A DNA stretch of 64,000 nucleotides from Thalassobacter stenotrophicus (GCF_001458315.1 NZ_CYRX01000008.1:109383-173382); one strand, 5' to 3'. Shown: positions 7,324 through 16,255, counted from the stretch's first letter. Translations and numbers: made by a program. Notes: generated by a model from the sequence alone, not told the origin.

Positions 7324-8524
7324 GGTCTTTCTCCAACCCGTTGCGTGCAATCAGCGTATGGATCGATTTCTCAAACCGCGTGCGACGGAAGGCCAAGGTC
7401 CCGGGTGGTTTCAGGCGCACTGTGGACTGGGCTGGCTTCTTCTTGCCCACATGGAAAAAAACACGGAACGTGATCTCGCCGAGCCGCCAGCCTTGCCGAA
7501 AATCCACCTCGCTGGTCGTAAAGTTGCGCAATGCGCCGTTGGTGTCTTTGGTTACCCAGCTGCGTAGATGCCGCGAAGCCTGCGCATCCTCATCCCATTC
7601 GAAGAGGTCAGCCGCGGCCGCGACAATCGTTACGCTGTGGATCGTGTCATCATGTCGATGTTCGAAGGCAAAGTCCGGGCCTGCCTCGGAGATGGGATCC
7701 AGCGTGTAGAGATCACGCGCATGATCACCGGCGAAAAAGCCCGGGCGCCCCAGGATATGTGTGGCGAAGAGCTCGGCCAGTTCCACCTGCTGGGATTTCA
7801 GCACGCCACCAATCAGCAAACGCCCTTCTGTCGCGTTATAGCGCAGGGCAGCGTATTTGACCGCGCGGACCGTGATGATCTCTTCCCGATCGCCCGACAC
7901 CACGGGCGTGGTCTTGACCGGGGCGCCATGGCTCAGGACCAGGTTGAATTCGTCGTCCTCGTCATAAGGCGCCAAACGGCAATAACCGCCCTGCAGGTCC
8001 TTGGCGAAGAGCGCCGCTGCCGCGGCTTCAAGCGCTGCGCCGACATCGTCGGTGAAATCCGCCGGCACATCCCGTTCCGGCCCCCGAAACTCCGCCATCG
8101 CGGTCGGCGCCCTCAGCGCCAATTGGTCCGCAGCAACCTCGAACAGGTCATGGTGATGGAGATAGACGTGCAATGCCACGTGTTTCGGGTCCTGTTCGGC
8201 AGGGGCGTCAGCCGTCTGCTCAGGGTCGGCGGGCTCGAACAATGTGATTTGCTGGCGCCGCGCTGCCGACAAGATCGTCTCCATCCCATGCGACGTGCCC
8301 AGTTCCGCAATTCGGTGCAGGTCAGCCACGAGCCCCTCGGACCAGTCATTGACCGGTTGGTCGAAATACTCTGCCAGCAGACCACGATGGTTTGCCTCTG
8401 CATCATCAAAGGCGATGGGCGCCGCCCCACCGACGAAATGGCGGTCGAAGAGCTGGCGCATCAGCATGGGATCAATGGTCTTCAGGAAACGTGGATTCAC
8501 GAACTTCTTGAGATTGCCGGCCAT
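7289..8524 (-). CDS. Uncharacterised 411-residue protein linked to the recombinase region
   Basis: I do not recognise a family. The N-terminus begins MAGNLKKFVNPRFLKTIDPMLM. A middle part (about 60-150) contains HVALHVYLHHHDLFEVAADQLAL, and the C-terminal half is beta-rich with many Arg and Asp. It is first in the leftward direction from the divergent promoter region at 8525-8660, so its expression is probably tied to that of the recombinase genes on the other strand. Its end overlaps the winged-helix gene by 35 bases, making the two a likely co-translated pair. Candidate roles are element maintenance or defence; none is supported by a motif. Confidence 0.6.
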   Translation of the reverse strand: MAGNLKKFVNPRFLKTIDPMLMRQLFDRHFVGGAAPIAFDDAEANHRGLLAEYFDQPVNDWSEGLVADLHRIAELGTSHGMETILSAARRQQITLFEPADPEQTADAPAEQDPKHVALHVYLHHHDLFEVAADQLALRAPTAMAEFRGPERDVPADFTDDVGAALEAAAAALFAKDLQGGYCRLAPYDEDDEFNLVLSHGAPVKTTPVVSGDREEIITVRAVKYAALRYNATEGRLLIGGVLKSQQVELAELFATHILGRPGFFAGDHARDLYTLDPISEAGPDFAFEHRHDDTIHSVTIVAAAADLFEWDEDAQASRHLRSWVTKDTNGALRNFTTSEVDFRQGWRLGEITFRVFFHVGKKKPAQSTVRLKPPGTLAFRRTRFEKSIHTLIARNGLEKDHDFDLVVEAAE

Positions 8525-8660
8525 GGCGAATCCTTTCTGTCGGGGAAAATAATGTTCATCTTATGTTCTCATCGCAACAGGTCAATCATCGCGTTGGGCG
8601 TGGGACAGATTCCAAAAGGCGTGAGTAGAAGCTGGGCGAGAGAACGACCCGGGAAACCCC

Positions 8661-8864
8661 ATGAAACGCCCCAACGCCCTACAACCCGACCGCATGAACG
8701 CCCAGGAGCGCCGCGCCGAACTTTGCAGTTTGCTAGCGCTTGGCCTTGTCCGCATTCACCAAAGAGAACGTCTGCAAAATACTGATATTTATGGAGAAAG
8801 TTCGCTACACAACTCAGCTCGCCAGAGCGTTCATGCAGATCCAAGCAGAAAGGAAGCAAAATGA
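8661..8864 (+). CDS. Small protein (67 aa), first of two duplicated copies upstream of DUF2924
   Basis: The first 31 residues (MKRPNALQPDRMNAQERR onward, ending LLALGLVR) match the second small gene closely. Similar NAQERxAEICSLLALGLxR peptides are found upstream of DUF2924/recombinase pairs, which supports a real gene. After residue 31 the two copies diverge completely; the tail here may be a frame-disturbed remnant. The stop overlaps the start of the second copy (ATGA at 8861-8864). The 136 bases upstream of 8661 separate it from the divergent 411-residue gene and must hold both promoters, though I see no clear -35/-10 pair. Function unknown. Confidence 0.45.
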   Translation: MKRPNALQPDRMNAQERRAELCSLLALGLVRIHQRERLQNTDIYGESSLHNSARQSVHADPSRKEAK

Positions 8865-9001
8865 ACGCTTTGAACCCGGCGTTGCACAGGGATGCCTTAC
8901 GCCACCCCTTGAAACGGCCAAACGCACTACACCCCAACCACATGACTGCCCAGGAGCGTCTGGCTGAGATTTGCAGTTTGCTGGCGCTCGCCCTCGCTCG
9001 G
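8661..9001 (+). repeat. Tandem duplication of about 95 bases (copies at 8661-8755 and 8907-9001)
   Basis: The segment encoding the NAQER-type helix occurs twice with a start-to-start spacing of 246 bases. Identity by eye is about 75-80 percent over 95 bases, and most differences leave the peptide similar. It therefore looks like an old gene duplication kept under selection and not a recent DNA repeat. Each copy lies in a separate small reading frame. Confidence 0.6.
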
Positions 9002-9115
9002 CCCAATGTGCCCACCGGCAAAAACCCATCCGAAAAGATGGAGATGAACGCCGGCGCAGTGAGACAGCGCAATTCCGCCTTGCCACTCAAAATCGAAAGC
9101 AACTCTCATGAATAA
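8861..9115 (+). CDS. Small protein (84 aa), second duplicated copy upstream of DUF2924
   Basis: Residues about 16-47 repeat the first copy (LKRPNALHPNHMTAQERL onward), then a different hydrophilic tail follows. ATG 8861 has an AGAAAGGAAG purine run as ribosome-binding site and overlaps the first copy's stop. The 3' end overlaps the DUF2924 start at 9108 by eight bases. The preserved TAQERLAEICSLLALALAR core, kept in both copies, is the best evidence of function; it looks like a short amphipathic helix. What it does is unknown, but its conserved position before DUF2924 and recombinase genes suggests a role in integration or excision. Confidence 0.55.
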   Translation: MNALNPALHRDALRHPLKRPNALHPNHMTAQERLAEICSLLALALARPNVPTGKNPSEKMEMNAGAVRQRNSALPLKIESNSHE

Positions 9116-9560
9116 GCATGATCCAATTCCTGCGCGCATCGCCGCGTTGAAAACCACGCCAACGCCGGCCTTGCGCAAACAATGGCGCGAGTTGTTCGGG
9201 ACCATGCCACCGCCCTTCAACCGGCGTTACCTGGAAAGCCGGCTGGCTTATCGCATTCAGGAACTGACCTATGGTGGCCTGAAACCCCAGACCCTCAAAC
9301 GACTGGCTAAGCTGGGCGACGAGCTCGATGGCGGAGATCGCCTGAAAAGCCGCATCCGCGCCGATATCAAGCCGATCGTGGGCACAAGGCTGCTCCGCGA
9401 ATGGCAGGGGGTCGAGCATGTCGTCACGGTGACGGTCGATGGGTATGAATGGCAGGGGCGCCCGTACAAATCGCTGTCCGCCATCGCCCGCGCCATCACC
9501 GGCACGCGCTGGAATGGCTGGGTCTTCTTTGGCCTGAAGAACTATCGGGGGCGGACATGA
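9108..9560 (+). CDS. DUF2924 protein, recombinase-associated
   Basis: This 150-residue protein has the features of DUF2924: an N-terminal helix pair with RKQWRELFGTMPPPFNRRYLESRLAYRIQEL, a basic middle, and a C-terminal GxxWNGWVFFGL segment. DUF2924 genes almost always sit directly before a serine recombinase, as here, and are thought to assist recombination; the mechanism is not known. The stop overlaps the recombinase start (ATGA at 9557-9560), so the two proteins are probably made in linked amounts. Confidence 0.85.
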   Translation: MNKHDPIPARIAALKTTPTPALRKQWRELFGTMPPPFNRRYLESRLAYRIQELTYGGLKPQTLKRLAKLGDELDGGDRLKSRIRADIKPIVGTRLLREWQGVEHVVTVTVDGYEWQGRPYKSLSAIARAITGTRWNGWVFFGLKNYRGRT

Positions 9561-10873
9561 CCCAACCAATCCTGCGCAAACTGCGCTGCGCCATCTACAC
9601 CCGCAAATCCAGCGAGGAAGGGCTCGAGCAGGAATTCAACTCGCTCCATGCCCAGCGCGAAGCCTGTGAGGCCTACATCGCCAGTCAGCGGTCTGAAGGC
9701 TGGGTGGTGCTCCGTGACCAATATGACGACGGCGGTGTGTCCGGCGGCACTCTGGAGCGGCCGGGCCTTAAAGCGCTGATGCAAGACATCGAGGACGGAT
9801 TGATTGACGTGGTCGTGGTCTACAAGATCGACCGGCTCAGCCGCTCGCTGGCTGACTTCGCAAAGCTGGTTGAGGTGTTCGACCGGACCAGCGTCACCTT
9901 TGTATCCGTTACCCAGCAGTTCAACACGACGACGTCCATGGGGCGGTTGACCCTCAACATCTTGTTGTCTTTTGCGCAATTCGAACGCGAAGTGACCGCG
10001 GAACGCATCCGTGACAAGTTTGCCGCCAGCCGCAAGAAGGGCATCTGGATGGGCGGCGTGCCGCCCTACGGTTACCGCGTCGAAAATCGCAAGCTCATAG
10101 TCGATGAGGAGAAGGCTGAGCATATCCGTTGGATTTTCAGCCGTTTCGTGGAAATCGGCTCCGCGACGGAACTGGCGCGCCAGATCGATCAGCGTGGGCT
10201 CTTAACGCCAAATGGAAATCGGATCGACAAGAAGTACCTCTATCGGCTGCTGAACAACCGCGCCTATATCGGCGAAGCGGTTCACAAGGGCGAAAGCTAT
10301 CCAGGGGAACATGAGGCCATCCTTGACCGCGTTATCTGGGACAAGGTCCATACCATCCTGCAGGAGAGCCCACATAAGCGGGCAGCGAATACACGCGCCG
10401 AGACGCCAGCACTGCTCAAGGGATTGATCTACGGCCCCGATGGGGCGGCATTCTCACCAACCCACACGAGAAAGCGGGGCAAGCTTTATCGCTACTATGT
10501 CAGCCAGTCGATCCTGAAGCACGGGGCTGGATCCTGCCCGATTGGCCGGGTTACTGCCGGTGAAATCGAGACCGCCGTGATCGACCAGGTCCGTGCTGTG
10601 TTTCGCCAACCAGAAATCATCGCCGGCGCGTGGGACGCCGCGAAAAGTCATTGTCGCGACATAACTCTCGACGAGGCGCGCACGGCCCTACAGCAATTCG
10701 ATCCGCTGTGGGATGAACTCTTCCCAGCCGAGCAGACACGTATCATCGCCTTGGCCGTTAAGCGAGTCGACATTGGCCCCGACGCCATAAGCGTCCGGAT
10801 GCGTATCGATGGGCTCGCAGAGTTGGCCCAAGAACTGCTGCAAAGCCCTGAAGACAAGGATGCTGCCGCATGA
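9557..10873 (+). CDS. Large serine recombinase (resolvase/invertase family)
   Basis: The 438-residue protein opens with the serine-recombinase catalytic domain. Ser18 in YTRKSS is the predicted nucleophile, and the VVYKIDRLSRS and FEREVTAERI motifs supply active-site arginines. A recombinase domain (about 165-270, GVPPYGYRV and the ARQIDQRGLLTPNG region) follows, then a degenerate zinc-ribbon and C-terminal region (SPTHTRKRGKLYRYYVSQ). Length and order are complete, so the enzyme may be active and is the best candidate for integrating or excising this element. A longer upstream frame to 9449 overlaps DUF2924 and is rejected in favour of the ATGA-coupled start. Confidence 0.9.
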   Translation: MTQPILRKLRCAIYTRKSSEEGLEQEFNSLHAQREACEAYIASQRSEGWVVLRDQYDDGGVSGGTLERPGLKALMQDIEDGLIDVVVVYKIDRLSRSLADFAKLVEVFDRTSVTFVSVTQQFNTTTSMGRLTLNILLSFAQFEREVTAERIRDKFAASRKKGIWMGGVPPYGYRVENRKLIVDEEKAEHIRWIFSRFVEIGSATELARQIDQRGLLTPNGNRIDKKYLYRLLNNRAYIGEAVHKGESYPGEHEAILDRVIWDKVHTILQESPHKRAANTRAETPALLKGLIYGPDGAAFSPTHTRKRGKLYRYYVSQSILKHGAGSCPIGRVTAGEIETAVIDQVRAVFRQPEIIAGAWDAAKSHCRDITLDEARTALQQFDPLWDELFPAEQTRIIALAVKRVDIGPDAISVRMRIDGLAELAQELLQSPEDKDAAA

Positions 10874-11259
10874 ACAAGAAACCCACTATCCCCGAAACCG
10901 TGACTGTCACCATTCCATTCCGCGTGGCCAAGCGCGGCGGGCGGAAAGAGGTGCAGCTTCCGCCCGGTACGCACAACCGCAGCCCAGACTACACGCTGAT
11001 CAAGGCTGTGGCGCGCGCCTATCGGTGGCGCCAAATCCTTGAGGACGGCGACATGGGAACGATCGCCGAATTGGCGGAGTTCGAGAAGATCTCGCCATCA
11101 TATCTGACGCGCGTCATGCGGCTCACTTTACTGGCACCGGATATCATCGAAGCGATACTCGACGGAAACCCACCATCTGTGGGTATGACGGAACTGCTTG
11201 ATCCGATGACGCACGTTTGGGCCGAGCAGCGGTCGGCGCTTGGTTATGAAGGCAGATAA
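10870..11259 (+). CDS. Small helix-turn-helix protein following the recombinase
   Basis: The 129-residue protein starts with a conserved basic motif (IPFRVAKRGGRKEVQLPPG) and carries a helix-turn-helix around residues 65-95 (AELAEFEKISPSYLTRVMRLTLLAPDII). The same protein type follows DUF2924-recombinase pairs in other alphaproteobacterial elements. It could act as a directionality factor or transcriptional regulator; neither is proven. It overlaps the recombinase stop (ATGA at 10870) and ends 22 bases before a strong terminator, closing the rightward operon. Confidence 0.7.
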   Translation: MNKKPTIPETVTVTIPFRVAKRGGRKEVQLPPGTHNRSPDYTLIKAVARAYRWRQILEDGDMGTIAELAEFEKISPSYLTRVMRLTLLAPDIIEAILDGNPPSVGMTELLDPMTHVWAEQRSALGYEGR

Positions 11260-11281
11260 CACTCGGCACACCTACGCCACA

Positions 11282-11318
11282 AAGCCGTTCCAAGTCGATG
11301 ATTTGGAACGGCTTTTTT
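11282..11318 (+). terminator. Rho-independent terminator after the recombinase operon
   Basis: A 12-base-pair hairpin (AAGCCGTTCCAA paired with TTGGAACGGCTT) surrounds an eight-base loop and runs directly into a T tract (TTTTTTATTT). This is a strong intrinsic terminator in the plus direction and ends the recombinase operon. Its A-rich start could also stop some minus-strand transcription. Confidence 0.85.
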
Positions 11319-11322
11319 ATTT

Positions 11323-11631
11323 CCACAAGAGCAAAATGGGCGCTGTGGTATCAAAGATTTAGATGCGAGTCGCCGGGACCGTTCGCGTGACTCGTCTCTG
11401 AACCCCTAAAAGCGGGACATTTTTTTGATTCAGTTCCAGCAAGTTATTGAAACCGTATTGAAAAATGCGTGGTCAACAGGTCCGGAGAATATAGGGGCGA
11501 GAGAGCGGGATTGTGGGGGAAGATGGGGCCCGACAGCGTTTTACCCAGAACCGTGCTGGCGCTATAACCTTCAAACATAACGGGATTTTTTAGGCCACAG
11601 CCCGTTTGGAGAAGGGTTCCAAAAGGCTGGG
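11323..11631. other. Gene-free stretch between the mobile element and tRNA-Ser
   Basis: About 310 bases with no supported gene on either strand. It is more AT-rich than its neighbours and carries a run of seven T near 11,420. It separates the element's last terminator from the 3' end of tRNA-Ser, so the right attachment site most probably lies here or at the tRNA end. I could not identify a repeat because the other element end is outside the window. Confidence 0.4.
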
Positions 11632-11721
11632 TGGCGGTGAGACAGGGATTCGAACCCTGGAGACGGTCTCCCGCCTACACACTTTCCAGGCGTGCGCCTT
11701 CGACCACTCGGCCACCTCACC
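11632..11721 (-). tRNA. tRNA-Ser (anticodon GGA)
   Basis: Read on the minus strand, the gene starts GGTGAGGTGGCCGAGTGG, with acceptor strand GGTGAGG. It has a TGGAAA anticodon loop (GGA) and a long variable arm. The T arm carries GGTTCGAATCC, the discriminator is G, and the CCA is encoded (11632-11634). At 90 bases with a long variable arm it is a class II tRNA, as expected for serine. Its 3' end faces the mobile element, a common integration position. Confidence 0.95.
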
Positions 11722-11892
11722 GTGCGGGCGGTGTAGCGCCAAGGCTGGGGCAAGCGCAAGGGCCTTTTACAACAAACATTGCGAAGAATGTGATGCCTTG
11801 GGTCTTGTGTCACACAGAGACGCTTGTCATGCCTTGTCTTGCGGGAAAATTTTGCCGCCATACGCCCTGACAAAGCAGCAAAGAGAGACTCC

Positions 11893-13500
11893 ATGACCCA
11901 ACCCCTTCGCGCAGCCGATATCTTGGCGCAACGTCTGTATGCAGCGGGGTGTCGCCGTGCCTTTGGGATGCCGGGTGGTGAGGTTTTAACGTTGATCGAC
12001 GCGCTTGAGCGGGCAGGGATCACCTTTATTCTGTGCAAGCACGAAAATGCCGGCGGGTTCATGGCTGAGGGTGGCCACCATGTGGACGGGGCGCCTGCAA
12101 TTTTGGTGGCGACTGTGGGGCCCGGTGCAGTCAACGGGGTGAATGTCGTGGCAAATGCGGAACAGGACCGCGTGCCTATGATTGTTTTGACTGGCTGTGT
12201 TGATGCCCATGATGCCGAAATCTACACCCACCAAGTGTTGGATCACCGCGCGGTGTTTGCGCCCATCACCAAGGCGACCTTTACGCTCAGCGCGCAGGCG
12301 GCGGATGTGATCGCGGACAAGGCGCTTGGCATCGCACTCGAAGGTCGAGCGGGTCCTGTGCACATCGATGTGCCCATCTCTGTGGCAGATGCCCCTGGCG
12401 AGGATCGTGGCGGCTATAGGCCTGCGGCCTCAGCGGTTGCTCTGGCGGATGTAAATCCTATTGTACAGGCGCTTTCATCCGCCTCGAAACCTATCCTGAT
12501 GGTTGGATTGGATGCCGTCCGCGAAGACATCAGCGCCGACGTCTTGGCGTTCGTGGAACGGTTCAATGTCCCCGTGGTCACGACTTACAAAGCCAAAGGC
12601 ATCGTACCCGAGGATCATCCGCTATGCCTTGGCGGAGCAGGGTTGTCGCCCTTAGCGGATCAGACCTTGCTGCCGCTCTTTGAGCAAGCGGACTTCGTGC
12701 TGTGCCTCGGCTATGACCCGATAGAGATGCGGACAGGTTGGCAAAACCCATGGAACCCGATCCGGCAAATGGTTGTTGATATCGGGCACGCGCCTAATCA
12801 CCACTACATGCACCAAGCCAGTGTAAATATCGTTGGGGATCTAGGGCCCACGCTGCGTGCGCTGATGGCGGCCACGCCCGCACAGACGTGGTCAAAGGGG
12901 CAGATTATCGACGCGCGCGCCCAGCTTGCGCAGGATTTTGATCGCTCAGACGACTGGGGCGCTGTCGCGGTTATTGATGCTGTGCGCACCGCCGCGCCCA
13001 AAGGCACGATCGCGACAGTCGATAGCGGCGCGCACCGCATTCTGCTTAGCCAGACGTGGGCCTGCGATGGTCCCCGGCAGCTTTTGCAATCGACGGGGCT
13101 TTGCACGATGGGCTGCGCCATGCCGCTCGCCTTCGGGGTCAAGATCGCGGCACCGGATGCCAATGTCATCGCTTTCATGGGGGACGCGGGCTTTTTGATG
13201 GTCACCGGTGAACTTGCGACTGCGGCTGAAATGGGATTGCCCGTTGTCATGGTGGTCTTCGTTGACCGGTCCCTTGCCCTGATTGAGAAAAAACAACGTG
13301 CGCGGCAAATGCCAAACCTTGGGGTGGATTTTGGGCATCACGATTATGCCGCCATCGCGCGGGCGTTTGGCGGCAATGGCGTGACCGTCTCAAACCGAGA
13401 AGACTTGATGGCTGCTGTCACCGATGGGCTTGCTCAGACGCAGACCTTCACCCTGATCGCCGCGGAAATCGAAAGGCAAAGCTATGACGGCCGGTTCTAA
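11893..13500 (+). CDS. Thiamine-diphosphate-dependent enzyme, acetolactate synthase-like
   Basis: The 535-residue protein has the three domains of the acetolactate synthase/pyruvate decarboxylase superfamily. The N-terminal pyrimidine-binding domain has the catalytic Glu51 ([11 protein letters not shown]), the central domain spans about 190-330, and the C-terminal diphosphate-binding domain has [12 protein letters not shown] around residue 430. The usual GDG...NN metal motif appears as GDAG...VD, so cofactor ligands differ slightly from acetolactate synthase. It overlaps the CoA-transferase gene by 17 bases, suggesting a joint pathway. Biosynthetic acetolactate synthase is unlikely because no small subunit is present. 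A decarboxylase or lyase acting on a 2-keto acid is a reasonable guess; the substrate is unknown. Confidence 0.75.
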   Translation: MTQPLRAADILAQRLYAAGCRRAFGMPGGEVLTLIDALERAGITFILCKHENAGGFMAEGGHHVDGAPAILVATVGPGAVNGVNVVANAEQDRVPMIVLTGCVDAHDAEIYTHQVLDHRAVFAPITKATFTLSAQAADVIADKALGIALEGRAGPVHIDVPISVADAPGEDRGGYRPAASAVALADVNPIVQALSSASKPILMVGLDAVREDISADVLAFVERFNVPVVTTYKAKGIVPEDHPLCLGGAGLSPLADQTLLPLFEQADFVLCLGYDPIEMRTGWQNPWNPIRQMVVDIGHAPNHHYMHQASVNIVGDLGPTLRALMAATPAQTWSKGQIIDARAQLAQDFDRSDDWGAVAVIDAVRTAAPKGTIATVDSGAHRILLSQTWACDGPRQLLQSTGLCTMGCAMPLAFGVKIAAPDANVIAFMGDAGFLMVTGELATAAEMGLPVVMVVFVDRSLALIEKKQRARQMPNLGVDFGHHDYAAIARAFGGNGVTVSNREDLMAAVTDGLAQTQTFTLIAAEIERQSYDGRF

Positions 13501-14692
13501 ATCTGCGGCGCATGGGCCGCTCCACGGCATGCGGGTTCTGGACCTAAGCCGTATTCTGGCCGGGCCTACATGTACCCAAGCGCTTGGGGATCTTGGTGCC
13601 ACTGTTTTGAAAATCGAAAATCCCGGCACGGGGGGGGATGACACCCGTCAATGGGGCCCGCATTACGTGGCGGATGTTGCGGGTGCCCAAACCGACCTTA
13701 GCGCCTATTTCATGTCCACCAACCGCAACAAGCACTCTATCGCGGTGGATATCACCACGGCGGAGGGGCAGGCGCATATTCGCAGGCTCGCGGCAGATGC
13801 GCATATCTTGATTGAGAACTTCAAGCCCGGTGGCCTCGACAAATATGGCCTCGGGTACGCCGAGATGTCGGCTGAAAACCCAAGTTTAGTCTACGGATCC
13901 ATTTCGGGATTTGGGCAGACCGGACCCAACCGCGACAAGCCAGGGTATGATCTTATGGCCCAAGGGTATGGCGGGTTGATGTCAATCACGGGTGAGCCTG
14001 AGGGGGAGCCGATGAAGGTCGGTGTGGGCATCGCGGATGTGATGTGCGGGATGTACGCCACCATTGGCCTGCTGGCCGCGTTGCGCCACGCGGAGGCCAC
14101 GGGGCAGGGCCAACATGTTGAGGTCGCCCTCGTGGATGCGCAGATCGCGTGGATGATCAACGAGGGGGTGAATTACCTGACCTCTGGCGCATTGCCCCAG
14201 CGGCGCGGGAACCGACACCCCAACATTGTGCCCTACGGCGTCTATGCGACCGCGGATGGTCACGTGATCATCGCGGTGGGCAATGATGGGCAATTCAAAC
14301 GCTTTACTGACGCTATAGGTCTGCCTGCGCTGGCCAATGACCCGCGCTTTGCGACCAATCCCGGGCGGCTCGAACACCGCGATGCCTTGGCCGATCTCCT
14401 AGAGCCGACTGTTGCGCAAATCCCGACGCAAACGCTGATTTCCGCACTTGAGACGTGCAAGGTCCCTGTCGGCCCCGTACAAACGCTGGATCAAGTATTT
14501 GCCAGCGATCAGGTTGCCGCCCGTGAGATGCAGATCGACATGACAACCCCTGCCGGTGAGGTATGCCACCTGATCGGGAACCCGCTCAAACTCTCCCAAA
14601 CGCCGGTAACGTACCGCCATGCGCCGCCCCGTTTTGGCGCAGACACCACGCGGCTAGAGGCCGACAACCCATGGGACACGCCCAGCGAATAG
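13484..14692 (+). CDS. Class III CoA-transferase (CaiB/BaiF family)
   Basis: The 402-residue protein has all the marks of family III CoA-transferases. The Rossmann start is VLDLSRILAGPTCTQALGDLGATVLKIE, followed by NRNKHSIAVDI and the VYGSISGFGQTGP segment. The probable catalytic Asp sits in PGYDLMAQGYGGLMSITGEP, and QHVEVALVDAQ completes the set. The family moves CoA between organic acids, and members include formyl-CoA:oxalate and succinyl-CoA transferases. Coupling to a thiamine-diphosphate enzyme recalls the oxalate pair (frc/oxc), but the upstream protein does not look like oxalyl-CoA decarboxylase, so the acid substrate remains open. Confidence 0.85.
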   Translation: MTAGSKSAAHGPLHGMRVLDLSRILAGPTCTQALGDLGATVLKIENPGTGGDDTRQWGPHYVADVAGAQTDLSAYFMSTNRNKHSIAVDITTAEGQAHIRRLAADAHILIENFKPGGLDKYGLGYAEMSAENPSLVYGSISGFGQTGPNRDKPGYDLMAQGYGGLMSITGEPEGEPMKVGVGIADVMCGMYATIGLLAALRHAEATGQGQHVEVALVDAQIAWMINEGVNYLTSGALPQRRGNRHPNIVPYGVYATADGHVIIAVGNDGQFKRFTDAIGLPALANDPRFATNPGRLEHRDALADLLEPTVAQIPTQTLISALETCKVPVGPVQTLDQVFASDQVAAREMQIDMTTPAGEVCHLIGNPLKLSQTPVTYRHAPPRFGADTTRLEADNPWDTPSE

Positions 14693-14859
14693 CCACCGGA
14701 TTTGGCGTAAATCCGCTAATTTGATCACGAAAATAGGCAAGAAGCGTCACAGTTGCGTGTGGTCACAGGGGCGTGAATTTACGAACGCCCCCGGGCCTGC
14801 GACTGAGAAAGAGAATTAACGCGCACTTTGCGTCAAATCTCTTTTGAAAGGCCTGTTTC

Positions 14860-16212
14860 ATGGCAACTGACCCGTTCGGATTACCCGTCTCATTGCGCCA
14901 CCCTGAGGCGATTACGGCATGGGAAAGTACGATGAGGGCGTTCTTGGCCCATGGCGCCGACACGCCAGTGCATCTGGCCCGCGTTCTGGAACTTGAGCCG
15001 CAATTCACCATCGCACATGTGGCGAAAGGCATGTTTTACCTGCTGCTTGGGCGGCGTGAGTTGATGTGCGTCGCGGATGAAGCCCTTTCGGCTGCCCGTG
15101 CCTGTTCCGATCCATTGCCGCGAGAACAAACATATGTCGCAGCGCTTGAGGCCTGCGTGGCAGGTGACATTCATGCAGGCCTACGGCCGCTGGAGCAAAT
15201 TCTACGCGTCGCCCCCCAAGACGCGCTCGCGATGAAGCTTTCGCATGCATGGCGGTTTGTTCTGGGTGACAGTACAGGGATGCGCGCCTCGCTTGAACGC
15301 GTCGCAGAGGCCTATACCCCGGATCACATGGCGTATGGGTATTTTCAGGGCTGCATGGCCTTTGCCTTTGAGGAAACCGGCGAATACACCCGTGCCCGGA
15401 CAAGGGGCCTGCGCGGGCTAGAGGCGACACCAGATGACGCTTGGGGCCTGCACGCCGTGGCCCACGTTCACGACATGACAGGGGATGCGCGGGGCGGTTT
15501 GGATTGGCTTTCGGGTCGGGAGGCCGCGTGGGCACACTGCAATAATTTCCGCTACCACGTTTGGTGGCACAAGGCGTTGATGCATTTGGACCTTGGACAG
15601 ATGGATCAGGTGCTCATGCTGTATGACACCGAAATCCGAGCGGACAAAACGGATGACTACCGTGACATCTCAAACGGCACATCGCTGTTGATGCGGCTTG
15701 AGTTGGAGGGCGTTGACGTCGGCAATCGGTGGGAGGAGTTGGCGGACCTGTCGCAATCCCGAACCGAGGATGGCTGCCTGATTTTTGCGGATTTGCATTA
15801 TATCCTCGCCCTCGCGGCCGACGGGCGGGACGAGGCTACGGCCCGTATGCTGGGCCGAATGCACGCCGACGCAAAACACGCCGACACGGTCGTCCGCAAA
15901 CGAATGGCTACACCCGGTCTGTCCGCCGCCCGTGGGTTAGAGGCCTTTGGGGAGGGGAATTATACCGCCGCTTTCACCAACTTGTTGGCAGCTCGGCCCG
16001 ACATGCAAAAGGCCGGCGGCAGTCACGCCCAACGCGACGTGTTTGAGCGTATCACGATCGATGCGGGCTTGCGGGCCGGCCAATTCGCCCAAGTCGAAAC
16101 GCTGCTCGCGGATCGGCAGGCAAAGCGCGGGGGCGAAGATGGATACGCTGCCGCCCGCCACGCGCTGCTCAGCCAAGCCCGCACCCAAGCGGCCCTATTG
16201 GCCGCACAATAG
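14860..16212 (+). CDS. TTC38-like tetratricopeptide protein
   Basis: The 450-residue soluble protein is built of helical repeats. Its conserved centre, HAVAHVHDMTGDARGGLDWL and WAHCNNFRYHVWWHKALMHLDLG (about 205-250), is the signature of the TTC38 family. These histidine-rich motifs suggest a metal or ligand site, but no activity is established. The gene lies 43 bases before opgC and is read in the same direction, so it may be the first gene of the glucan operon. ATG 14860 has a GAAAGG purine element ten bases upstream. Confidence 0.75.
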   Translation: MATDPFGLPVSLRHPEAITAWESTMRAFLAHGADTPVHLARVLELEPQFTIAHVAKGMFYLLLGRRELMCVADEALSAARACSDPLPREQTYVAALEACVAGDIHAGLRPLEQILRVAPQDALAMKLSHAWRFVLGDSTGMRASLERVAEAYTPDHMAYGYFQGCMAFAFEETGEYTRARTRGLRGLEATPDDAWGLHAVAHVHDMTGDARGGLDWLSGREAAWAHCNNFRYHVWWHKALMHLDLGQMDQVLMLYDTEIRADKTDDYRDISNGTSLLMRLELEGVDVGNRWEELADLSQSRTEDGCLIFADLHYILALAADGRDEATARMLGRMHADAKHADTVVRKRMATPGLSAARGLEAFGEGNYTAAFTNLLAARPDMQKAGGSHAQRDVFERITIDAGLRAGQFAQVETLLADRQAKRGGEDGYAAARHALLSQARTQAALLAAQ

Positions 16213-16255
16213 GCCGCTGGCCGCTTGTGCGATACGTCCCCGGAAAGACCCCAGT

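Noticed and set aside
7568..8785. Plus-strand frame of 405 codons
   Set aside because: It is antisense to the 411-residue gene and gives no recognisable protein; codon choice agrees with the minus strand.
11893..14692. Oxalyl-CoA decarboxylase with formyl-CoA transferase
   Set aside because: The ThDP protein has an acetolactate synthase-like layout and lacks the oxalyl-CoA decarboxylase N-terminal pattern.
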